Source of the DNA: an uncultured Acetatifactor sp.
GTDB lineage: Bacteria; Bacillota; Clostridia; Lachnospirales; Lachnospiraceae
Assembly: GCF_910585425.1 (NCBI RefSeq)
Contig: NZ_CAJUCP010000002.1
Coordinates: forward strand, 62,001 to 126,000
Direction of reading: 5' to 3'
Length of the DNA stretch: 64,000 bases
In this document: positions 1 to 8,206 of the stretch, piece by piece
Layout: each line of letters starts with the position of its first letter
How positions within the stretch are numbered: position 1 is the stretch's first letter
Program-made: the position numbers and the translations under genes
Notes under the pieces: generated by a model
The model's database searches: none
Told to the model about the DNA's origin: nothing
What the model saw: only the letters and a program-made list of their open reading frames with translations

Positions 1-1518
1 TTCGACCAGCACCTGGGCCCCTTCTACGACAGGGATACGGAGGCCGGGATACTCACCAGGGACCAGGCATTGGAGCTGATGGAGTGCCTGTGGGTGAAAT
101 TCTACAACCAGCCCGCGCCCCCCAAGGTGGGCGTCACCTTAAAGGAGAGCAGCACCTACACGGACTTCGCCAATATCAACACCGGCGGCATCACCCCGGA
201 GGGCGAGGACGGCGTGAACGAAGTGTCGTATATCATTCTGGATTGTATGGACGAAATGCAGTTAGTCCAGCCAAACTCCAATGTCCAGATCAGCCGCAAG
301 AATCCCCGCAGGTTCCTGAAGCGGGCCTGCGAGATTGCCCGCAAGGGCTGGGGGCAGCCTGCCTTCTACAACACGGAAGCCATCATCCAGGAGCTGCTGA
401 ATGCCGGAAAAACGTTGGAAGACGCACGGCAGGGCGGATGCTCTGGCTGCGTGGAGACCGGGGCTTTCGGCAATGAGGCCTATATCCTCCTGGGCTATTT
501 CAACCTGCCCAAGGTCTTCGAGCTGACCCTCTTTAACGGCGTGGACCCCATGACCGGAAAGCAGCTTGGCCCCAGGACAGGCGAGGCAAAGGACTTCCAG
601 ACCTTCGACCAGCTCTGGGAGGCCTATACGAAGCAGATCGACCACTTCCTGGACATCAAGGTGCGGGGCTCCAATGTAATCGAGTCCCTGTACGCCAAAT
701 ACATGCCCGTGCCCTTCCTCTCCGTCCTGACCAACGACTGCATCGCGGCGGGGAAGGACTACAATGCAGGCGGCGCGCGGTACAACACCAGCGTCATCCA
801 GGGCGTGGGCACAGGCACCATCGCGGACTGCCTGTCCGCCGTGAAATACAATGTGTACGACCATGGCAACTGCACCATGGAGGAGCTGCTGGCGGCCATG
901 AAGGAGGATTTCCGGGGCCATGAAAGGCTCCTGAACCTGGTGCGCAACCATACGCCCAAGTACGGAAACGATGACGACTACGCGGACAATCTCATGCGGA
1001 AGGTGTTCAACTATTTCCTGGACAATGTGTCGGGCAGGCCCAACATGCGGGGCGGCACCTACCGGGTGGATATGCTGCCCACCACCTGCCATGTGTACTT
1101 CGGGGACGTGATGATCGCCAGCCCCAACGGCCGCCTGGCCCACAAGCCCGTGTCCGAGGGCATCTCCCCGGAGAAGGGGGCGGACAGGAACGGCCCCACC
1201 GCAGTGATCAAGTCCTGCGCCAAGATGGACCATCTCAAGACCGGGGGCACATTGCTGAACCAGAAGTTCACCCCCCAGGTGGTGGCCGGGGAGGAGGGCC
1301 TGAACCATATGGCAGACCTGATCCGCACCTATTTCGACATGGACGGCCATCACATCCAGTTCAATGTGGTGGGGAGGGAGACGCTGCTGGCGGCCCAGAA
1401 GAACCCGGAGGAATACCGGGACCTGATCGTCCGTGTGGCGGGATACAGCGACTACTTCCGCAACCTGGATAAGCCCCTCCAGGATGAGATCATCGAGCGG
1501 ACAGAGCAGGGTTTTTAG
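1..1518 (+). CDS. Glycyl radical enzyme, HypD-like (5' truncated by window edge)
   Basis: The frame is open from base 1, so the N-terminal part lies outside the window; 505 codons are visible. It carries the two hallmarks of glycyl radical enzymes. The thiyl-radical cysteine is in GCSGCVETG (Cys at visible codon 150, Glu at 152) and the C-terminal glycyl loop is RVAGYS (Gly at codon 481, about 25 residues from the end). The single Cys followed by V-E excludes a classical pyruvate formate-lyase, which has adjacent Cys-Cys, and fits the diol dehydratase/HypD side of the family. The GCVETG form is what I associate with trans-4-hydroxyproline dehydratase, which yields pyrroline-5-carboxylate; a PruA-type dehydrogenase is encoded 14 kb away, which is weak support. 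The enzyme acts in the anaerobic cytoplasm and needs a radical SAM activase, which is not adjacent on this side. Confidence 0.85.
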   Translation, partial: FDQHLGPFYDRDTEAGILTRDQALELMECLWVKFYNQPAPPKVGVTLKESSTYTDFANINTGGITPEGEDGVNEVSYIILDCMDEMQLVQPNSNVQISRKNPRRFLKRACEIARKGWGQPAFYNTEAIIQELLNAGKTLEDARQGGCSGCVETGAFGNEAYILLGYFNLPKVFELTLFNGVDPMTGKQLGPRTGEAKDFQTFDQLWEAYTKQIDHFLDIKVRGSNVIESLYAKYMPVPFLSVLTNDCIAAGKDYNAGGARYNTSVIQGVGTGTIADCLSAVKYNVYDHGNCTMEELLAAMKEDFRGHERLLNLVRNHTPKYGNDDDYADNLMRKVFNYFLDNVSGRPNMRGGTYRVDMLPTTCHVYFGDVMIASPNGRLAHKPVSEGISPEKGADRNGPTAVIKSCAKMDHLKTGGTLLNQKFTPQVVAGEEGLNHMADLIRTYFDMDGHHIQFNVVGRETLLAAQKNPEEYRDLIVRVAGYSDYFRNLDKPLQDEIIERTEQGF

Positions 1519-1527
1519 CAACAGATC

Positions 1528-1557
1528 GGGGAGCCGTCCTTACGACAGCTCCCCTTT
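1528..1557 (+). terminator. Intrinsic terminator after the glycyl radical enzyme
   Basis: GGGGAGC (1528-1534) pairs with GCTCCCC (1548-1554) and is followed by TTT. It begins ten bases after the stop codon. The U-run is short. Confidence 0.6.
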
Positions 1558-1562
1558 CAACG

Positions 1563-1700
1563 CCCCAGTGCCCCGACGCCGGAATCCTTGAGCAATCAGC
1601 CCTGGCTGACCACCCCAATACTGCGTGTCGTCAGTGGACGATGCCTTGTGCTGGCGCGGACATCGTGCACTGATTACGCGGGAATTCATGTACTAGCCGG
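1563..1700. repeat. Intergenic palindromic repeat, copy 1 (longer form)
   Basis: This gene-free stretch shares the blocks CCCAGTGC, GAATCCTTG-GCAATCA and CGGGAATTCATG-AC, in the same order, with 63471-63536. The two ends are roughly inverted (GAATCC...CAATCA against TGATTACG...GAATTC), so it can fold. Copy 1 holds about 80 extra bases in the middle. It is probably a dispersed REP-like element of this genome. Confidence 0.45.
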
Positions 1701-1705
1701 ATTCT

Positions 1706-2569
1706 TCAAAATAGTGTCAATTGTTCATATTTTTCCGGAAATTCATGCAAATATTGAAAGCAGGCATCCACGTCATGGAGGATTCCATGCCTCTCGCAGA
1801 CCCTGCGGAAAATCCCCATGAGCTCGCCGTTCCTGTCGCTGGCCAGCTCATAGGCGTACCCGTATTTCTGATGATATTTCTGCCGCAGGCCCGGGAAGTG
1901 CCTGTCCAGCGCCTGATAATAATACTCCCTGTCCCCCTCCCGCAGGGTCATCCCCATGCCGAAGCAGATGATTCCCCTCACCCTTGCCCGGACGCAGTAT
2001 TCCAGGATTCCCTCGATATTCTCTTTGGTGTCGTTGAGGAAGGGCAGTATGGGCGACAGCCACACCACCGTGGGGATGCCCTCGTCCCGCAGGATCTCCA
2101 GCACCTGGGCGCGCCTCCCGGTGGTGCACACATTGGGCTCCAGAATCCGGCACAAATCCTCGTCATAGGTGGTCAGGGTCATCTGCACCACGCATTTCGT
2201 CTTCTCGTTGATGCGCTTCAGCAGGTCCAGGTCCCGGAGGATCCTGTCGGACTTGGTCTGTATGGCCGCCCCGAACTCGTAGCGCTCGATCAGCTCCAGG
2301 CATTTCCTGGTGATCTGCAGCTCCTCCTCGCAGTGCATGTAGGAGTCGCACATGGCCCCTGTCCCTATCATGCACTTCCTGCGTTTGGAGCGCAGGGCCT
2401 TCTCCAGAAGCTGGGGGGCATTGCGCTTGACTTCTATGTCCTCAAAGGCATGGGTAAAGCCGTAGCAGGCGCTCCTGCTGTCGCAGTAGATGCAGCCATG
2501 GGTGCAGCCCCTGTACACATTCATCCCGTTCTGCTGGGACAATATCCCCTTGGCGTCCACGAAATGCAC
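1706..2569 (-). CDS. SPL-family radical SAM protein
   Basis: A 287-residue protein with the radical SAM cluster motif CTHGCIYC (Cys 22, 26, 29) near the N-terminus, which binds the 4Fe-4S cluster used to cleave S-adenosylmethionine. The sequence resembles the COG1533 group (spore photoproduct lyase-like, Rv2578c-like), whose substrates are mostly unknown. It starts at GTG (2567-2569), preceded by GAGGAGGGG; this start puts the Cys motif at the usual distance. It lies downstream of the sucrose genes on the same strand, 86 bases from the GH32 stop, so it may be a read-through passenger. It is not the activase of the neighbouring glycyl radical enzyme: activases carry CxxxCxxC close to the N-terminus plus extra ferredoxin-type clusters, and this gene is on the other strand. 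Confidence 0.8.
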   Translation of the reverse strand: MHFVDAKGILSQQNGMNVYRGCTHGCIYCDSRSACYGFTHAFEDIEVKRNAPQLLEKALRSKRRKCMIGTGAMCDSYMHCEEELQITRKCLELIERYEFGAAIQTKSDRILRDLDLLKRINEKTKCVVQMTLTTYDEDLCRILEPNVCTTGRRAQVLEILRDEGIPTVVWLSPILPFLNDTKENIEGILEYCVRARVRGIICFGMGMTLREGDREYYYQALDRHFPGLRQKYHQKYGYAYELASDRNGELMGIFRRVCERHGILHDVDACFQYLHEFPEKYEQLTLF

Positions 2570-2655
2570 GCAATCCCCTCCTCTCCTGTATCATTTCACC
2601 CTAGTCTCCCATGCAGCCGGCCGTCCCCCAAAGTCAGGGAGTTTAGTTGGGTCTT

Positions 2656-4143
2656 TTACATTAAATCGTACTTCACCACATCCAGCACAGCCTCGCCGTC
2701 CGCGTAGAAGGATATGCCGTCCGCGCTCAGGGGCGTGTCGATGGTGGCCGTCAGCACCTGCTCCCCGTCCCACACGAAGACCTCAGCGCTGAACCGGTCC
2801 AGGACAATCCGCAGCCGCAAGGCCCCGCCCTCATGGCGCACCAGGCTGCGGCGCTGGTGGATGATGGCCCTGCGGGAGCCGGAGAACTTGCGGTCTATCT
2901 TCAGTATGGATTCATGGGGCCGGAAACTGATTGCCGTGTGGCGCTCCTGGTCCTGGGCGAAGCGGACGGCGAACTTCCGGTACGGCTCACTGCCCTGGAC
3001 CGGTGCGATCTCCAGCTCCATGTCCACCGTGCGGCCCTCTATCCCCGCCAGCCTCAGGGCCTCGCCCGCCACCTTGACTCCATGGTATTCCACCTTGTTC
3101 CGGCGAAGCTCCTCCAGCTCCCGGACGGGCTTCTGGTACAGCCTACCCTCCCGGACGGAGAGCTCCCTGGGCAGGGACATCTGACCGAACCACGTCTTTG
3201 GCTGGGAACGCATGTTGCAGGTGTCCCAGTTCTGCATCCAACCGATCATGACCCGTCTGCCGTCCGGGGTGAGCACGGTCTGGGGCGCATAGAAGTCGAT
3301 TCCGTAGTCGATTGACTGGTCGTGCTCCTCCGTGAAGACATGGCCCTCCTTCTCATAGGAACCGATCAGGCACAGCGTCCCGTTTCCGTTGTGGTACTCG
3401 AAGCCCCTGGGCAGCATGTCCTGGGGGCTGGTGAGGAGCACCTGCTTTCCGTCCAGCTCGAAGAAGTCCGGGCACTCCCACATCCTGCCGAAGCGCCCAT
3501 TGTTCTTCGCCAGAATCTTCTCATACTGCCAGTGCAGGCCATCGACGCTGCTGTAGAGCAGAATCTGGCCGTCCTTGTCCCCGGTGCAGTTCCCTGCCAC
3601 GCAGTAATAGCGCCCGTCCTCCCCCAGCCAGGCCTTGGGATCGCGGAAGTCGTACCTGCTGCCGCCCTCCGGCAGGGCCTTCTCCGTGAGCACCGGGTTC
3701 TCCGGCAGCTTCTCATAGTCCCTGCCGTCCCCCAGGGCGATGCACTGGGTCTGGACCTCATGGAAGCTGCCGTCCGGCTGGGGCTCATGGAGCACGCCGG
3801 TATACATCAGCATCTGTCTGCCGTCCTCCAGCGCCAGTGCGCTTCCCGAAAAGCATCCGTCCTTGTCGTAGGGCATGTCCGGGGCCAGGGCCGCGGGCAG
3901 GTACTCCCAGTGCAGGAGATCCCTGCTCACCGCATGCCCCCAGTGCATGGGCCCCCAGTAGGAGCTGTAGGGATGGTACTGATAGAACATATGGTACATC
4001 CCCTGATACCAGGAAAAACCGTTGGGATCGTTCATCCAGCCCGCCCTGGGGGACAGGTGGAAGGCGGGGCGCGCCTCCTGAGGAATCTGCGCCTCCGCCA
4101 TCTCTTCGTATTTTCTTGCCTCTCGCAATGTCTGACTTGCCAT
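2656..4143 (-). CDS. Glycoside hydrolase family 32, beta-fructosidase / sucrose(-6-phosphate) hydrolase
   Basis: A 495-residue GH32 enzyme without a signal peptide, so cytoplasmic. The three GH32 signatures are present: WMNDPNG (residues 36-42, nucleophile Asp39), FRDPK (166-170, transition-state stabiliser Asp168) and WECPDFF (222-228, acid/base Glu223). The C-terminal third is the family beta-sandwich. It would cleave sucrose or short fructans brought in by the ABC importer of the same locus. As the importer does not phosphorylate its sugar, plain sucrose or fructo-oligosaccharide is a likelier substrate than sucrose 6-phosphate. It starts at ATG with GAGG six bases upstream, 45 bases after the amylosucrase stop, in the same transcription unit. 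Confidence 0.92.
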   Translation of the reverse strand: MASQTLREARKYEEMAEAQIPQEARPAFHLSPRAGWMNDPNGFSWYQGMYHMFYQYHPYSSYWGPMHWGHAVSRDLLHWEYLPAALAPDMPYDKDGCFSGSALALEDGRQMLMYTGVLHEPQPDGSFHEVQTQCIALGDGRDYEKLPENPVLTEKALPEGGSRYDFRDPKAWLGEDGRYYCVAGNCTGDKDGQILLYSSVDGLHWQYEKILAKNNGRFGRMWECPDFFELDGKQVLLTSPQDMLPRGFEYHNGNGTLCLIGSYEKEGHVFTEEHDQSIDYGIDFYAPQTVLTPDGRRVMIGWMQNWDTCNMRSQPKTWFGQMSLPRELSVREGRLYQKPVRELEELRRNKVEYHGVKVAGEALRLAGIEGRTVDMELEIAPVQGSEPYRKFAVRFAQDQERHTAISFRPHESILKIDRKFSGSRRAIIHQRRSLVRHEGGALRLRIVLDRFSAEVFVWDGEQVLTATIDTPLSADGISFYADGEAVLDVVKYDLM

Positions 4144-4188
4144 GTTCTACCTCGTTTCCGCGGCCCGTCCCGCCGCCAGCCGATTCCG

Positions 4189-6198
4189 CTATGCCCGCTT
4201 CCTCCGCTTCTTTTTTGGCGTGGCCGCCGTCTGCTTCCGGGATTTCTTCGGCGTTTCTTCCTCCGGCTCCCGGGGCGTTTCCTTCTGCTGCTCCCGCAGC
4301 GCCTCCTCCTCCCGGGGCTTTCCCGCTGTCTGCTCCCGCAGCGCCTCTTCCCCCCGGGGCTCCTCCACCTTCTTCAGATAATAGAATCCAAAGGCCGGCA
4401 CCCGGACCTCCTCAGGCCGCACCTTCTCCCCGGAAATCAAATCCACGTACTCACCGTCCGTCTCGTGAATCCAGGCCGTCTTCTCATATCCGCTGAAATT
4501 GAACAGGCCGAAGAGCTTCTCGCCCCTGTAGTACCTGCCGATGCACAGGATGGCCTTCTCCCAGGTCTCGACAGTCCAGGTGTCCGCTCCCGACACGAAT
4601 ACCTTTTCCCGCTTCCGAATCTCCTCCAGGGCCTTCAGCCTTCCGAAGAGCTTCCCCTCCACGGTGTCGGGGTCATCTATGTTGCCGGCCAGTTCCCAGT
4701 TCATGGCTCCCCGGTGGATGTATCTGGAGTCCGGCGCCTTGTCCGGATCCTCCTTGTAGGTATAGTCGTTGACCTGGGCGATTTCATCCCCGCCGTAGAG
4801 CACCGGGATGCCTGACTGCATGAACATGTAGGCGTGGAGCATCACATCCTTCCGGATGGCCCTCTCCATGGCCTCCCCATCCTGCTCGAACCCTGCCTTC
4901 TCAATGCCGCACATGGAAGCCGTGGTGCCGCAGAACCTGGCGTCCCCCGTCACGGGATCCGCGTTGTAGAGCTCTCCCCGGCTCTCGCTGTCCCCGGCAT
5001 AGCCCTGGAAATAGTCGTTTAAGTACTTCTTGTGGGCGCGCTCCTCGATGCCCTCCCCCTTCAGGGCGGGATAATCCAGCCCCCAGCCGATATCGTCATG
5101 GCAGCGCAGGTAGTTCAGGAACACGTACTCCTTGGGCAGGGAGTTCACGATGTCCAGCTGGCGCTTTAAGAGCCTCACGTCCCTGGTGGCCACCGTATGC
5201 CAGGTAGTGGCCATGGTGGTCACATTGTAGAGCATGTGGCACTCCGGCTTCTCCACCGTGCCGAAGTAGGGCACCACCTTCTCCGGCTCCATGACCACCT
5301 CCCCCAGCAGCAGGATGCCCGGACAGACGATTTCCCCAATCATGCGCATCATGCGCACAATCGTATGCACCTGGGGGAGGTTGCGGCAGCTCGTTCCCAG
5401 CTCCTTCCAGATATAGGGTACCGCATCGATGCGGATGATGTCAATCCCCCTGCCCGCCAAATACAGGAAATTGTACATCATCTCATTGAATACCCTGGGG
5501 TTGCGGTAGTTCAGGTCCCACTGGTAGGGATAGAACGTGGTCATCACATAGTGGCCGCAGTCTGGCAGCCAGGTGAAGTTCCCCGGGGCCGTGGTGGGGA
5601 ATACCTGTGGAACCGTCTGCTCGTACCGGGAGGGGATGGCGCCATCGTCATAGAAGAAATACCGGCTCATATATTCCCCGTCCCCCTGGCGGGCCCGCCT
5701 TGCCCATTCATGCTCCTCCGAGGTATGGTTCATGACAAAGTCCATGCACACATTGATCCCCTTCTTGTGGCAGGCGGCCGTGAGCCGCTCCAGGTCCTCC
5801 ATGGATCCCAGATCCTCCTGCACCTTCCGGAAATCCGACACGGCGTACCCCCCATCGGACCTGCCCCTGGGCGTATCCAGAAAGGGCATCAGATGGATGT
5901 AGTTCACGCCGCACCGTTCGATATAGTCCAGTTTTTCGGTGACACCCTTCATGTTCCCCGCGAAATTGTCTATATAGAACATCATGCCCAGCAGGCCGTT
6001 GCCCTTATACCAGTCCGGGCGTTCCTCCCGCTCCGCGTCCATGGCCTTCAGCCCCTGGTCCCGCTCCCTGTAGAATCTCTCCATATTGTCGCACAGCTCG
6101 GCGAACATGTCCCCGTTGTGGTACAGCTCCATGTAGAGCCAGCGCAGCTCGTCATGATGTCTTGCCAGCCGTTCTTCAAAAGTATGCGTCTTGCCCAT
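4189..6198 (-). CDS. Amylosucrase / sucrose hydrolase-type GH13 with a charged C-terminal tail
   Basis: A 669-residue alpha-glucosidase-superfamily enzyme. The barrel motifs are complete: DFVMNHTS (153-160), IRIDAVPY (nucleophile Asp258), LLLGEVV (acid/base Glu300) and RCHDDIGW (stabiliser Asp368). The HDDIGW form and the all-helical N-terminus are typical of GH13 subfamily 4, which uses sucrose either to build alpha-1,4-glucan or simply hydrolyses it. It has no signal peptide. With the importer and GH32 it completes a sucrose locus; in amylosucrase mode it would store glucose as glucan while releasing fructose. Odd feature: residues 612-669 form a low-complexity tail with repeated EEALREQ units turning into a Lys/Arg-rich end, absent from the enzymes I know. 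It starts at ATG with GAGAGG upstream. Confidence 0.88.
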   Translation of the reverse strand: MGKTHTFEERLARHHDELRWLYMELYHNGDMFAELCDNMERFYRERDQGLKAMDAEREERPDWYKGNGLLGMMFYIDNFAGNMKGVTEKLDYIERCGVNYIHLMPFLDTPRGRSDGGYAVSDFRKVQEDLGSMEDLERLTAACHKKGINVCMDFVMNHTSEEHEWARRARQGDGEYMSRYFFYDDGAIPSRYEQTVPQVFPTTAPGNFTWLPDCGHYVMTTFYPYQWDLNYRNPRVFNEMMYNFLYLAGRGIDIIRIDAVPYIWKELGTSCRNLPQVHTIVRMMRMIGEIVCPGILLLGEVVMEPEKVVPYFGTVEKPECHMLYNVTTMATTWHTVATRDVRLLKRQLDIVNSLPKEYVFLNYLRCHDDIGWGLDYPALKGEGIEERAHKKYLNDYFQGYAGDSESRGELYNADPVTGDARFCGTTASMCGIEKAGFEQDGEAMERAIRKDVMLHAYMFMQSGIPVLYGGDEIAQVNDYTYKEDPDKAPDSRYIHRGAMNWELAGNIDDPDTVEGKLFGRLKALEEIRKREKVFVSGADTWTVETWEKAILCIGRYYRGEKLFGLFNFSGYEKTAWIHETDGEYVDLISGEKVRPEEVRVPAFGFYYLKKVEEPRGEEALREQTAGKPREEEALREQQKETPREPEEETPKKSRKQTAATPKKKRRKRA

Positions 6199-6237
6199 AT
6201 GCTTACCTCTCTTGGTTTTTCCCTGAAAATATATGAT

Positions 6238-6289
6238 ACAAAAAGGGCTGCCGCATTCCCCAGTGTCTTTTTGTCATGCAAGCAGCCCC
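6238..6289 (-). terminator. Terminator-like hairpin between permease and amylosucrase genes
   Basis: On the minus strand GGGCTGC (6282-6288 complement) pairs with GCAGCCC (6245-6251 complement), extended by GCAT/ATGC after a bulge and followed by five T. It probably attenuates expression of the two hydrolase genes relative to the importer. Confidence 0.55.
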
Positions 6290-6310
6290 TCTTGAACTTT
6301 CTCTTTGCCT

Positions 6311-7171
6311 TTACTTCACCGCGCCGGAGGTCACGCCCTCAACGATATAGCGCTGCAGGAACAAATACAGGACCAGGATCGGCAGCATGGCCAGCAGCAG
6401 GGCCGCCATCACCAGACCGATGTCCGTGGAATAGGTTCCGTAGAATACCTGGGTGGCAATGGGAATCGTGTACATTTCCTTTCTCCCCAGTACCAGGCTG
6501 GGCAGCAGATAGTCGTTCCAGAATGCCATGGCATCTATGATGGCCACCGTGGCGATTGTGGGCTTCAGCAGGGGGAACACGATCCGCCAGTAGGTCTGCC
6601 ACTTGGTGCAGCCGTCGATGGTGGCCGCCTCCTCCAGGGCTATAGGCACATTGGTATGGATTGCCCCGTGGAACATGAACGTGGCCATGGACAGGGAGAA
6701 TCCCACATGCATGAATATCAATGTCACCCTGCTGTTCAGGATCCCCAGCGTGCCGCCGTAGAAGGATACCAGGGGAATCATCAGCACCTGGAAGGGAATG
6801 ACCATGGAAGCGATCATCATGCCGAACAAAGCGCCGCAGGCCTTCCACTTGTTGCGCACGATCACATAGGCCGTCATGGAGGCCAGCAGGATCGTGAAGA
6901 TGGTGGAGGATACCGTGACAACCATAGAGTTCCCAAAGGATCTCCAGAAATTCATCTTGTCCATGGCCTCCGGGAAGTTCTTCAGGGTAAAGCCACGGGA
7001 TCCCACCAGCGCCAGGGGATTGGAATTGATATCCCCCTTCTCTTTAAATACATTGATCAACACCAGCAGGAACGGGAAGATAAAGCAAGCGAACAATACA
7101 ATCAGTACCACCATGAAGACGGCATGTTTGATTTTTCGGTTTCTGGCTGCTCTTTCATTCAAATCATCCAT
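6311..7171 (-). CDS. ABC sugar permease, MalG type
   Basis: A 286-residue membrane protein with six predicted helices. The N-terminal helix (about residues 17-38, Val/Leu/Phe-rich) follows a basic cytosolic start. The EAA loop that docks the ATPase reads LEEAATIDGCTKWQTYW, the form seen in carbohydrate uptake family 1 importers. It overlaps the upstream permease stop by one base (TAATG), so the two are translationally coupled. With the binding protein and partner permease it forms the importer of the sucrose locus. No ATPase gene is present here; such importers commonly share an MsmK/UgpC-type ATPase encoded elsewhere. Confidence 0.92.
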   Translation of the reverse strand: MDDLNERAARNRKIKHAVFMVVLIVLFACFIFPFLLVLINVFKEKGDINSNPLALVGSRGFTLKNFPEAMDKMNFWRSFGNSMVVTVSSTIFTILLASMTAYVIVRNKWKACGALFGMMIASMVIPFQVLMIPLVSFYGGTLGILNSRVTLIFMHVGFSLSMATFMFHGAIHTNVPIALEEAATIDGCTKWQTYWRIVFPLLKPTIATVAIIDAMAFWNDYLLPSLVLGRKEMYTIPIATQVFYGTYSTDIGLVMAALLLAMLPILVLYLFLQRYIVEGVTSGAVK

Positions 7172-8052
7172 TATGCTGACACCTCCGCTTTCTTACCGAT
7201 GCTGACCTGAAGCACGCCTACCACTGCGCATACAATGAAGAGGATCAGTGCCTCGGCCTGGCCGGTACCATAGTTTTTATAGGTGAACGCCTGGTTATAC
7301 ACATGCATGGCTGCCATAACCGAGCTGTTGAAGGGTTCGCCGTTTGTCAGGGACAGGTTCACATCGTACACCATGAAGCATCTGGTGATGGTCAGGAACA
7401 GGCACTGCACAAAGGACGATACCATCAGGGGGATGGAAATCTTGATGATGGACTGGGTGTTGGTGCAGCCGTCAATCCTGGCGGCCTCCAGCACGTCAGC
7501 CGACACGCTCATGAAGCCGGCCACGTAGATCAGCATCATATAGCCTGCGTACTGCCACACGGAGACGATGATCAGGCAGAGCATGGCGCCATTGGTGGTA
7601 GCCAGCCAGGAGGTGGAAAGGGCGCCGATGGAAAGGGCTTCGCCAACAGCGACGAAGGCACGGTTGAACACGAATTTCCAAATGTAACCGAGCACGATGC
7701 CGCCAATCAGGTTCGGAATGAAGAATCCTGCCCGGAAGAAGTTCTGGCCCTTGACGCCGCTGGTCACAAGGAAGGCCAGGATGAAGGCCACCACGTTCAC
7801 CAGGATCACCGCAATGGCGGAGTAGATCACCGTCCTGCCCAGTGCCTGCCAGTAGGCCACATCCGAAAAGGAGGCCACATAATTGGCGATTCCCACAAAG
7901 GGCTTCTGGGAGGACACGCCGTCCCAGCTGGTGAAGGTCAGATAGAAGCCATATATGAAGGGGACAATGACGACAGCGATGAATATAAAGGTCGTCACCC
8001 CTGCAAACATCATGAATTGTTTGCATTTGTAGGACATGGTATTAGTTTTCAT
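7171..8052 (-). CDS. ABC sugar permease, MalF type
   Basis: A 293-residue membrane protein with an N-terminal helix at about 14-36 and the EAA loop LEAARIDGCTNTQSIIKI near residue 190. It is the MalF-type partner of the permease just downstream. It starts at ATG with AAGGA upstream. A GC-rich hairpin and short tandem repeats separate it from the binding protein gene, a common arrangement that keeps the binding protein mRNA more abundant than the permease mRNA. Confidence 0.92.
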   Translation of the reverse strand: MKTNTMSYKCKQFMMFAGVTTFIFIAVVIVPFIYGFYLTFTSWDGVSSQKPFVGIANYVASFSDVAYWQALGRTVIYSAIAVILVNVVAFILAFLVTSGVKGQNFFRAGFFIPNLIGGIVLGYIWKFVFNRAFVAVGEALSIGALSTSWLATTNGAMLCLIIVSVWQYAGYMMLIYVAGFMSVSADVLEAARIDGCTNTQSIIKISIPLMVSSFVQCLFLTITRCFMVYDVNLSLTNGEPFNSSVMAAMHVYNQAFTYKNYGTGQAEALILFIVCAVVGVLQVSIGKKAEVSA

Positions 8053-8070
8053 AGTCTCAATCCTTCCTGG

Positions 8071-8120
8071 AATGCTTTTCTTCTAATGAAATGCTTTTCT
8101 TCCATTGGAATCCATTGGAA
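8071..8120. repeat. Two short perfect tandem repeats ahead of the permease gene
   Basis: AATGCTTTTCTTC occurs at 8071-8083 and 8090-8102, and TCCATTGGAA occurs twice in direct succession at 8101-8120. They lie between the binding protein stop and the permease ribosome site. They look like recent slippage or duplication products and no role can be assigned. Confidence 0.7.
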
Positions 8121-8125
8121 TGCCC

Positions 8126-8181
8126 CCCGCGGGCGCTGCCCGGCTGCCGCGCCCCAGAGGGGGCAGGGGCAGCGCCGCGGG
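8126..8181 (-). other. GC-rich intercistronic hairpin after the binding protein gene
   Basis: CCCGCGGGCGCTGCCC (8126-8141) pairs with GGGCAGCGCCGCGGG (8167-8181), giving about 15 base pairs with one bulge. No T-run follows in the direction of transcription. It is therefore better read as an mRNA-protecting hairpin downstream of the binding protein gene than as a terminator. Confidence 0.6.
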
Positions 8182-8206
8182 AGCCAGATGTCAGAATTCT
8201 GCCAAA

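Noticed and set aside
262..1521. 419-codon minus-strand frame opposite the glycyl radical enzyme
   Set aside because: Composition shadow of the real gene; no ribosome site or family similarity. The same applies to the long plus-strand frames at 3322-4815, 8105-9475, 21656-24307 and 48404-50089 and the minus-strand ones at 11539-13590 and 60412-61788.
1706..2569. Radical SAM protein as activase of the adjacent glycyl radical enzyme
   Set aside because: It is on the opposite strand, has an SPL-type rather than activase-type Cys motif context, and no additional ferredoxin clusters.
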